A DNA stretch of 34,839 nucleotides. It comes from Pseudomonadota bacterium (lineage in GTDB: Bacteria; Pseudomonadota; Gammaproteobacteria; Burkholderiales; JABEVD01). Where the stretch lies: the NCBI GenBank assembly GCA_021845885.1, contig JAJZVB010000006.1, positions 1 to 34,839 of the forward strand. The letters are read 5' to 3'. Shown piece by piece: positions 22,759-34,839 of the stretch; position 1 is the first letter of the stretch, and each line of letters begins with the position of its first letter. A model generated the notes under the pieces. It saw only the letters and a program-made list of their open reading frames with translations. It searched no databases and was not told where the DNA came from. A program made the translations under genes and the position numbers.

Positions 22759-24190
22759 CTTGGCAGTTCCGATTGGCCCATGAGAAACTCGTCCACAGAC
22801 CTCGCTGCCTGCCTGCCTTCCCGGATGGCCCACACGACGAGTGACTGCCCCCTTCTCATGTCTCCCGCTGAGAAGACCTTGGGAATGGAGGTCTGGTATT
22901 TCAGGGTGTCGGCTTTAACGTTGCCCCTGGGGTCGAATTCAAGCCCGAGTTCTGTCAGCATCCCGGCATGCACCGGGTGCAGGTAACCCATCGCGAGAAG
23001 AACGAGATCGGCCTTGAGTTCGAATTCCGATCCTGCAATTTCCAGCATCTTCATGCCGCCTTTTTCATCGGCAATCCATTCGACCTGAATCCCGTGCAAC
23101 TTCTCGACCTTGCCTTCGACTCCGCTGAAATGCTTCGTGACGACGCTCCATTCGCGTTCGCAGCCCTCTTCCTGTGAACTCGAAGTGCGCAGCTTCATCG
23201 GCCAGTTCGGCCAGGTGAGCGGCTTGTTTTCCTGCAGGGGCGGCTTGGGCATGACTTCGAGCTGAGTCACGGAAAGCGCCTCCTGGCGGATCGACGTGCC
23301 GACGCAGTCGGATCCGGTGTCCCCCCCGCCGATGACGACGACATGCTTGCCCTTTGCGGATATCTGGTCCTGCAGGGCGTCGCCTGCATTCTTCCTGTTC
23401 TGGGGAATCAGGAAATCCAGTGCGAAATGGATGCCTTCGAGCGCCCTGCCGGGAATGGGCAGGTCTCTCGGGGTTTCGCTTCCCCCTGTCAGCACCACGG
23501 CATCGAATTCTTCGACCAGCTTACTCGCGGGAAAATCGACGCCCACATGCTGGTTGACGAAAAATTCGACCCCTTCGGCCTTCATCTGCACCATGCGCCT
23601 GTCGATATGGTGCTTTTCCATCTTGAAATCGGGAATGCCGTAGCGCAGCAGGCCGCCTATCCTGTCGCGCTTTTCGAAAAGGAAGACATCATGCCCGGCC
23701 CTGGCGAGCTGCTGCGAGCAGGCAAGGCCTGACGGGCCCGAGCCCACTACGGCCACCTTCTTTCCTGTTTTCCTCTCCGGAATCTTGGGCGCCACCCAGC
23801 CCTCCTCCCATGCACGGTCGATGATGGCATGCTCGATCGACTTGATCGCCACGGCGTCGTCGTTGATGTTCAGCGTGCAGGCGGCTTCGCAAGGCGCGGG
23901 GCAAATCCTGCCAGTGAATTCGGGAAAATTGTTGGTGGAATGCAATACCTCGATCGCTTCCTTCCAGCGGTTCCTGTAGACGAGATCGTTCCAGTCGGGA
24001 ATGATGTTGTTCACGGGGCAGCCGGAATGGCAGAAGGGTATGCCGCAGTCCATGCATCTCGCCCCCTGAAGGCGTATCTGATCTTCGGGAAGGGGGGATA
24101 CAAATTCGCGGTAATGATGAACGCGCTCTTCAACCGGGGCAGCCGGTTCGTTGACGCGATTGAATTCCATGAAACCTGTCGGCTTTCCCA

Positions 24191-24191
<1 letters not shown>
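22755..24191 (-). CDS. gltD: Glutamate synthase (NADPH) small subunit
   Basis: 478 aa; [60 protein letters not shown], two nucleotide-binding motifs. Confidence 0.97.
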
Positions 24192-28762
<4,571 letters not shown>

Positions 28763-28785
28763 GTTCTACCTCTTAATCGAATAAG

Positions 28786-28811
28786 CAATAAAAGCAGGCG
28801 TGCGCGACGCC
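28786..28811 (-). terminator. Weak putative terminator between dgt and gltB
   Basis: - strand GGCGT CGCGC ACGCC followed by TGCTTTTATT; short stem and imperfect T tract. Confidence 0.35.
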
Positions 28812-28863
28812 AATCCGCAAGGGAAAGTTTTTGATTTTACCTTTTCCGGTTGATCACTTCAAC

Positions 28864-30000
28864 CTAGAGGGGAATTTCTTCGACAGCGAACAGGCGGCGG
28901 TGTTCCCGGATCGCATAGCGGTCGGTCATCCCGGCAATGTAGTCTGCAATGACCCGCATGATGTCGCCTTCCCCTTCGGCTTTTTCCTGGAACTGCGCGG
29001 GAAGAAGGCGGATGTCCGAAGTGAAGGCCTGGAAAAGATCCGAAACGATGCGGCGCGCCTTCGCGCTCATGCGCGTCACCCTGTAATGCTGATAGAGGCG
29101 GGTTCTCAGGAATTGTTTGAGTTCGAGCTGCGCTTCCCGCATTTCAGGGCTGAAGGCGATGAGCGGGGAAGATTCCCTCACCGCGTCGATGTTTTCGGGT
29201 TTTTCGGCTTCGATGTTGCGTGTGCTCTGGATCGTCAGGTCGATGACCTGGGAATTGATCATGCGCCGGACGGTTTCATGGATCAGCCGCCTTCCGGATA
29301 TTCCGGGAAAAATTTTCCTGACTGTTTTCACGTGATCGGAGAAGATGGCAACCGAGGAAAGCTCTTCGAGCGTGATGAGGCCTGAGCGCAGCCCGTCGTC
29401 GACGTCATGGTTGTTGTAGGCGATTTCATCCGCGAGATTGGCGAGCTGTGCTTCAAGGCCAGGCTGCTTCTTCTGCAGGAAGCGCTCCCCGATTTCCCCG
29501 AGCCGGGCGGCATTTCTTGTCGAGCAATGCTTGAGTATGCCCTCCCTTGTTTCGAAGCTCAGGTTGAGTCCGTCGAATGCGCCGTAGCGCTCTTCCAGAA
29601 CGTCGACGACGCGCAGCGACTGGAGGTTGTGCTCGAAACCGCCATGGGATTTCATGCATTCGTTGAGGGCATCCTGCCCGGCATGCCCGAAAGGCGTATG
29701 CCCGAGATCATGGGCAAGGGAAATGGCTTCCACGAGATCTTCGTTGAGGGCCAGATTGCGCGCAATGGATCTCCCGATTTGCGCGACTTCTATGCTGTGG
29801 GTCAGCCTAGTCCTGAAAAGATCGCCTTCGTGATTCACGAAAACCTGGGTCTTGTATTCAAGCCGCCTGAATGCCGAGGAATGGATGATCCTGTCCCGGT
29901 CGCGCTGGAATTCCGTCCGCCCCTGAGGCTTTTCTTCGAAAATGAGCCTACCCCGGCTTTTCTCGGGGTAGGCGGCATAGGGCGCGAGAAGATCAGGCAT
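28864..30000 (-). CDS. dgt: Deoxyguanosinetriphosphate triphosphohydrolase-like HD protein
   Basis: ATG 30000 ([19 protein letters not shown]), [66 protein letters not shown]. 8-nt overlap with the aroB stop. Confidence 0.94.
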   Translation of the reverse strand: MPDLLAPYAAYPEKSRGRLIFEEKPQGRTEFQRDRDRIIHSSAFRRLEYKTQVFVNHEGDLFRTRLTHSIEVAQIGRSIARNLALNEDLVEAISLAHDLGHTPFGHAGQDALNECMKSHGGFEHNLQSLRVVDVLEERYGAFDGLNLSFETREGILKHCSTRNAARLGEIGERFLQKKQPGLEAQLANLADEIAYNNHDVDDGLRSGLITLEELSSVAIFSDHVKTVRKIFPGISGRRLIHETVRRMINSQVIDLTIQSTRNIEAEKPENIDAVRESSPLIAFSPEMREAQLELKQFLRTRLYQHYRVTRMSAKARRIVSDLFQAFTSDIRLLPAQFQEKAEGEGDIMRVIADYIAGMTDRYAIREHRRLFAVEEIPL

Positions 30001-31072
30001 CGCTTCCCAGGACCTTGGAGAGGGCTTCCCTGGATATGTCGGACCGGACGCATGCGCGCCCGATTGCATCGAGAACGACGAAGCGCATTTTCCCTTCCTC
30101 GACTTTCTTGTCGAGTTCCATGAGCTGAAGGTAGCGCTCCAGTCCTATTTCCGGGGCTTGTACAGGCAGGCCGGCGCGCTCGAAAAGGCTCACGATGCGT
30201 TTCACATCGTCTTCGCTCAGCATGCCCAGGACGCGGGAAAGGCGCGCGGCAAGGATGGTCCCGGCAGCGACGGCCTCTCCGTGCAACCAGTTCCCGTAAC
30301 CCATGGCGTTTTCTATGGCATGACCGAAAGTGTGCCCGAGATTGAGGAGCGCGCGCTCCCCGGTTTCCTTCTCGTCCCTTGCGACGACTTCAGCCTTGTT
30401 TTCGCAGGAGCGGGAAATGGCATAGCCAAGGGCTTCGGGATCCCTGGCCTTGAGCTTATCGATGTTTTCCTCGAGCCAGACGAAGAAGGGAAGATCACGG
30501 ATCAGGCCGTACTTGATGACTTCTGCGATGCCTGCCTTCAATTCCCTTTCAGGGAGCGTATTCAAGGTGTCGATATCGGTGAGAACGAGTCTGGGCTGGT
30601 AGAATGCCCCGATCATGTTCTTGCCCAGCGGATGGTTGATTGCCGTCTTCCCCCCTACTGAGGAATCGACCTGGGCGAGCAAAGTGGTCGGAATCTGGAT
30701 GAAAGGAACCCCCCGCAAATAGGTGGCCGCGGCAAAGCCTGAAATGTCGCCTATCACGCCGCCTCCGAGGGCGACGATGGCCGTATTGCGCTCGCATCGG
30801 TTTTCAAGCAATGCATCGTATATCAGGTTCAGGGTTTCCCAGTTCTTGTGCTGCTCGCCGTCCGGGAGGATGACTGCGATGCTTTCTATGCCCTGTTTTT
30901 CCAGTGCGTTTCTAAGTCTGTCTAGATAAAGCGGGGCGACTGTCATGTTCGTGACGATGGCCGCTTTCCTCTGCGGCAAGGCAGGCAGGATCAGCTCGGC
31001 TTTCTCGAGGAGATTCGATCCGATATGGATGGGGTAGCTGCGGTCGCTCAATTCGACTTTAAGTGTGCGCAT
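29993..31072 (-). CDS. aroB: 3-dehydroquinate synthase
   Basis: 359 aa; [58 protein letters not shown]. Confidence 0.98.
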   Translation of the reverse strand: MRTLKVELSDRSYPIHIGSNLLEKAELILPALPQRKAAIVTNMTVAPLYLDRLRNALEKQGIESIAVILPDGEQHKNWETLNLIYDALLENRCERNTAIVALGGGVIGDISGFAAATYLRGVPFIQIPTTLLAQVDSSVGGKTAINHPLGKNMIGAFYQPRLVLTDIDTLNTLPERELKAGIAEVIKYGLIRDLPFFVWLEENIDKLKARDPEALGYAISRSCENKAEVVARDEKETGERALLNLGHTFGHAIENAMGYGNWLHGEAVAAGTILAARLSRVLGMLSEDDVKRIVSLFERAGLPVQAPEIGLERYLQLMELDKKVEEGKMRFVVLDAIGRACVRSDISREALSKVLGSDA

Positions 31073-31596
31073 AACTTCCGGTGATTTCCGATGGTTTGCA
31101 AAATGTGGTGCACGAGGTTGCTGACGCTCTGCCTGCTGGTATCGATGACGTAGTCGGCAATTTCCCGGTAGAGCGGGTCGCGAATGGCAAAGAATTCCGA
31201 GAGCTTCGCATGCGGATCTTCGGTCTGAAGAAGCGGGCGATTCCTGTCATGCCTTGTTCTCGCCCAGAGATCGTTGACGGAAGCCCTGAGATAAATGACG
31301 GTTCCGTTGCGCTTCAGCAATGCCCTGTTTTCTTCGGAAAGAATGGCCCCTCCTCCTGTGGCCAGGACGATATCCTTGAGCTGCACGAGCTCCTTCAGCA
31401 CCGACGATTCCCTCGCCCTGAACCCCGCTTCCCCTTCCACTTCGAAAATATGGGAAATGGAAACGCCCGTCCTGTCCTTGATTTCCTGATCAGAATCGTA
31501 AAAGGCTTTTCCCATCTGTTTGGCAAGCAATTTGCCCACAGTGGTTTTCCCGGCGCCCATGAGGCCGACCAGGTAAATGTTCTCGGCTGGATTCAT
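31048..31596 (-). CDS. aroK: Shikimate kinase
   Basis: 182 aa; [43 protein letters not shown]; overlaps aroB by 25 nt. Confidence 0.97.
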   Translation of the reverse strand: MNPAENIYLVGLMGAGKTTVGKLLAKQMGKAFYDSDQEIKDRTGVSISHIFEVEGEAGFRARESSVLKELVQLKDIVLATGGGAILSEENRALLKRNGTVIYLRASVNDLWARTRHDRNRPLLQTEDPHAKLSEFFAIRDPLYREIADYVIDTSRQSVSNLVHHILQTIGNHRKLCAHLKSN

Positions 31597-31602
31597 CGAG
31601 TT

Positions 31603-33720
31603 TTAAAGCTGGTTGAGGCTGTTTTGAAGCACCTTGGGTGATACGAAAATCAGCAATTCGCTTTTCAGATCCTGCTTCGCATTCCCTTGGAAAAGGACGC
31701 CGAGCACGGGGATATCCCCGAGAAAAGGCACCTTGTTCACGGTATTGTTGACATTCTGGGTATGAATGCCGCCCACGACGACCGTTCCGCCGTTGTCGAC
31801 CAGCACCTGGGTCTGTATTTTTTTCGTGTCGATGGAGGGCGGGGCGCCGGCTGCGGCTGCGGCAAGCGGCGAATCCTGGGTGACGGTGAGGTCCATGATG
31901 ATGCTGTTGTTGGGTGTGATCTGGGGCTTGACCTTGAGGCTCAGCACCGCCTTCTTGAAGGCATAGGTGGGGATGGTCGTGCCGCCCGAGACCTGGGTCG
32001 TCTGGTAGGGGATTTCCTGGCCTGATTCGATGGTGGCTTCGACATTGTTCGCGGTCACAACGCGAGGGCTCGAAATGATCTTGCCTATCCCGTCGGTCTC
32101 CAGCGCATCAATTTCCAGGTTGAGGAATTTTGTCGCCGAGGAATTGAAAAGCAGGAAAGACAGCGCGCCCTGGCCCGCCGATCCCGTGATGTTCGGCTGG
32201 GTGAAAGGGATGTTGACGTTGGTGTTGTTGGCGTAGGTCGGGATATTGGTGCCTTGAAATCCCTGGGCGCCGGATCCGGGCGTATTGCTTCCGCCCAGCG
32301 TTGCGATGGGACCCCCGCCGCTTTGCGGTGTTCCGCCGTTGGTCCCCGAATAGCCGAGCTTCACCCCGATGTTCCTGCCGAAGTCGTTGGAAGCCTGGAC
32401 GATTCGCGCCTCGATCATGACCTGCCTCAGGGGCGTGTCGATTTTCTGGATGAATTGCCTGATTTCCTCGAGCTTGGTGGGCGTGTCCTGCACGAAAAGC
32501 GTGTTCGTCACCGCGTCGACCACCACGCTGCCGCGCTTCGAGAGTATTTTCTGCTTCTCGTCGCCCAGTATTTTCTGAACGTCGGACGCTTTCTGGTAGT
32601 TGAGCTGGAAGCTTTCCGTCCTGGTTTCCTCGAGCTCGGAAATTTTCTGTCTGCCTTCGAGATCGAGTTTCTCCCGGGCTGCGATTTCTTCCTTCGGCGC
32701 AATCATGATGACGTTGCCCGTTTTTTGCATGCCGAGGCCCTTCTGCTCGAGGATGATGTCGAGCGCCTGATCCCAGGGCACATCCTTGAGGCGCAATGTC
32801 AGGTTTCCGGTGACCGTGTCGCTGATGACGATATTGAGCCCCGTGAAATCGGCAATGGCGAAAAGCAGCGAACGCACGTCCGTGTTCCTGAAATCGAGAG
32901 AAAGCTTGTTCCCGCTGTAGCCGGGTCTGGTTCCCTGAACAAGCTTGTTGGGGTCGAACGCGACAGGTTTGACTTCGAGAATGAACTTGTCGTCCGTCTG
33001 ATAGGCGGACTGCTCCCAAAGTCCCTTGGGCGTGATCACCATTTTGACATTGTCGCCTTGAGCATAGGCGTCCACGGTATTGACCGGAGTGCCGAAATCG
33101 ATGACGTCGAGCCTTCGCTCAAGATTGCGCGGCAATTTCGTCTTGATGAATTGAATGACGATTTCCTTGCCCTGCTGGCTGACGTCGATGCCGGTGTTCG
33201 AATCGGAAAGATCGACTTCCACCTTGGCCTCCCCGTTCTTGCCCCGGTGGAAGCCGATGTCCCGGATGGCATGGGTCTGGTCGCCGGGCTGCGGGGCTGC
33301 GAAGAGCGTGCCGGAAGAGGTGCTGGCGACAGAGCCTATCGCGTGGAGGGTGACCAGGAGATTGTTGCCCTCGATTTTGGATTCGTAGGTGACCGGGCGC
33401 GAAAGATTCATCACCAGCCTGGTGCGCCCCCCTGCCTGAACGACATTGATGCTTCTCAGATCGCCTTTTCCGACTTCGACCGTGTTCTTGTCGAGCGCAT
33501 TGCCCGTGTCCATGAAGTCGAAAGCGATGCGAGCGGGGTTGTTGATGGCAAAGGAAGGGGGAAGGGCGGACAGATTCTGCTTCATTGAAATCTTGACCAC
33601 CAGTCCGCCGCCTTGAAGGCCGACCACCCCTACCGAATTGATGCTATTGGACGCTTCCGCCGCCATTGATAGCGACAGGCCGAGTATCAGGCCGAGAAAT
33701 TGAGTGAATAATCGCTTCAT
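31603..33720 (-). CDS. pilQ: Type IV pilus secretin PilQ
   Basis: 705 aa; signal peptide, AMIN-type N-terminus, LSLDFRNTDVRSLLFAIADFTGLNIVISDTVTG, secretin core VQASNDFGRNIGVKLGYSG.., GGIHTQNVNNTVNKVPFLGDIPVLGVLFQ. Confidence 0.97.
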   Translation of the reverse strand: MKRLFTQFLGLILGLSLSMAAEASNSINSVGVVGLQGGGLVVKISMKQNLSALPPSFAINNPARIAFDFMDTGNALDKNTVEVGKGDLRSINVVQAGGRTRLVMNLSRPVTYESKIEGNNLLVTLHAIGSVASTSSGTLFAAPQPGDQTHAIRDIGFHRGKNGEAKVEVDLSDSNTGIDVSQQGKEIVIQFIKTKLPRNLERRLDVIDFGTPVNTVDAYAQGDNVKMVITPKGLWEQSAYQTDDKFILEVKPVAFDPNKLVQGTRPGYSGNKLSLDFRNTDVRSLLFAIADFTGLNIVISDTVTGNLTLRLKDVPWDQALDIILEQKGLGMQKTGNVIMIAPKEEIAAREKLDLEGRQKISELEETRTESFQLNYQKASDVQKILGDEKQKILSKRGSVVVDAVTNTLFVQDTPTKLEEIRQFIQKIDTPLRQVMIEARIVQASNDFGRNIGVKLGYSGTNGGTPQSGGGPIATLGGSNTPGSGAQGFQGTNIPTYANNTNVNIPFTQPNITGSAGQGALSFLLFNSSATKFLNLEIDALETDGIGKIISSPRVVTANNVEATIESGQEIPYQTTQVSGGTTIPTYAFKKAVLSLKVKPQITPNNSIIMDLTVTQDSPLAAAAAGAPPSIDTKKIQTQVLVDNGGTVVVGGIHTQNVNNTVNKVPFLGDIPVLGVLFQGNAKQDLKSELLIFVSPKVLQNSLNQL

Positions 33721-33731
33721 TTTGGCTCCTG

Positions 33732-34238
33732 TTAATCCACCAGCTGCAAGGTGCTGGTTTTCTCTGTCCAGTCACCGTTGCTATCCTGGACGAGTTCCTG
33801 AATTTTGATCATCTTTTCCGAGATCTCGACGACCTTTCCGAAATTCTGACCGAGATGGCTGCCTTTCGTCACGCGGTAAAGGCTGTTGTCAGGCGCCTTG
33901 ATCAGGGCATAGAATGCATCGCCCTGACGGATGGTGCCGACCATTTGCAGACCTTCGAGCGGGAAGGATTCGAGCGGCTCCTTGCGCCGGTTCAGGTCCG
34001 GCTGCAGCCCGCCGCCCTTGCCTATCCTGGCGATTTCGAGCTTTTTCGGATTGAAAGGGTCGGTCAGTTCGAAATCGTTGTATGAGAAAGGCTCGTAGGA
34101 TTTGACTTCGGGAAGCGGTTCGACTCTGCCGCGCAGGTTCGCGCCTGAGTTCTTGACGAACTCCCTGAGGTCGCCATATTCATCCTGCCCGCAGCCTGCC
34201 AGAGAAAAAACGAGAAAGAGGACGAGCGTTTTCCTCAT
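33732..34238 (-). CDS. pilP: Type IV pilus lipoprotein PilP
   Basis: 168 aa; lipobox-like SLAGCGQ; YGDLREFV; PFSYNDFELTDPFNPKKL; operon position. Confidence 0.93.
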   Translation of the reverse strand: MRKTLVLFLVFSLAGCGQDEYGDLREFVKNSGANLRGRVEPLPEVKSYEPFSYNDFELTDPFNPKKLEIARIGKGGGLQPDLNRRKEPLESFPLEGLQMVGTIRQGDAFYALIKAPDNSLYRVTKGSHLGQNFGKVVEISEKMIKIQELVQDSNGDWTEKTSTLQLVD

Positions 34239-34839
34239 TTCTTTCCCTTCTTGGGCTTATCGGTTTCGTCAGGATACCTGTAGGTCCTGACGACAGCATT
34301 CATGGTCAGGAGGCCTTCCTTTCCCGGGCTGATGTCGATGTCGTTGAGGGTCACGATTCTCGGCAGCTGCGCAAGATCGCTGGCAAATGCGCCTATATCA
34401 TGATAACTGCCCGTGACCCTGATCGAGATGGGCAGTTCGGCATAAAATTCCATGACATTTTCCGCGGGCGCGGGCTTGAAAAGATCGAACTGAAGTCCCC
34501 TGCCGAGTCCAGCCTGGTTGATGTCGACGAGCAGCGCCTCCATTTCGGAGCGGTTGGGCAATTGCTTCAGAAGCGCGCCGAAGGATTTTTCGATTTCCTT
34601 GAGCTGGCGCTTGTAGAAATCCAGATTGACGGCCTCCCTTTTTTTCGCGAGGAAGGTCTGCTTCAGCTTAACCTCCTCATTTTTCGCATTGTCGAGATCG
34701 TTCCATTGATTTCTCCAGTCGAGTAGAAATCCGAGGAAGAGCAGAAGCAGCAGTATGCCGCCGAGCAGCATCAGCTTGGGCATCCAGGGCCAGGATCCTG
34801 GATCTTTCAGGTTGAGTTTTTTGAATTCGTCCAGGTTCA
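34235..34839 (-). CDS. pilO: Type IV pilus inner-membrane protein PilO (5' truncated by window edge)
   Basis: The frame continues upstream of the tracked ATG 34783 to the edge (NLDEFKKLNLKDPGSWPWMPKLML), a PilO-like N-terminus; upstream of pilP. Confidence 0.9.
   Translation of the reverse strand, partial: NLDEFKKLNLKDPGSWPWMPKLMLLGGILLLLLFLGFLLDWRNQWNDLDNAKNEEVKLKQTFLAKKREAVNLDFYKRQLKEIEKSFGALLKQLPNRSEMEALLVDINQAGLGRGLQFDLFKPAPAENVMEFYAELPISIRVTGSYHDIGAFASDLAQLPRIVTLNDIDISPGKEGLLTMNAVVRTYRYPDETDKPKKGKK

Noticed and set aside
29322-29337. Possible parS site (GTTTTCACGTGATCGG) inside dgt
   Set aside because: Shares the TTTCACGTGA core but only about 10/16 with TGTTTCACGTGAAACA and is not palindromic outside the core. 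No better parS was spotted by eye despite parAB being present.
32254-33588. 444 aa + strand ORF opposite pilQ
   Set aside because: Antisense mirror of the secretin gene; no domain signature.

Overview
The window is a mostly housekeeping chromosomal segment, with gene content and order typical of a betaproteobacterium (inferred from synteny). Two convergent gene blocks meet at about 14.89 kb. The + strand block is mnmG(3' end)-rsmG-parA-parB-atpIBEFHAGDC-[terminator]-glmU-glmS-GT4 glycosyltransferase-orphan ParA-like ATPase. The - strand block, in transcription order from the right edge, is pilO(5' truncated)-pilP-pilQ-aroK-aroB-dgt-gltB-gltD-hemE-[330 bp gap]-priA-argS-SPOR protein-dsbA-second DsbA-like protein-SDR. 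No rRNA, tRNA, CRISPR or mobile element was recognised. The most interesting non-coding segment is the AT-rich hemE-priA gap (about 21.36-21.68 kb). It holds one exact TTATNCACA DnaA box, two one-mismatch boxes, an exact IHF-consensus match and a plausible sigma70 promoter. This resembles an origin or a DnaA-responsive control region, but it is unproven, and the surrounding gene orientation is not what a classical bidirectional origin would show. Other leads are a tandem divergent DsbA pair (CPHC/CPEC), an orphan ParA-like ATPase beside a GT4 glycosyltransferase, a probable leaderless glmU start on the atp operon terminator, and a strong hairpin inside the start of dgt. I did not find convincing evidence for a wholly novel multi-gene system.
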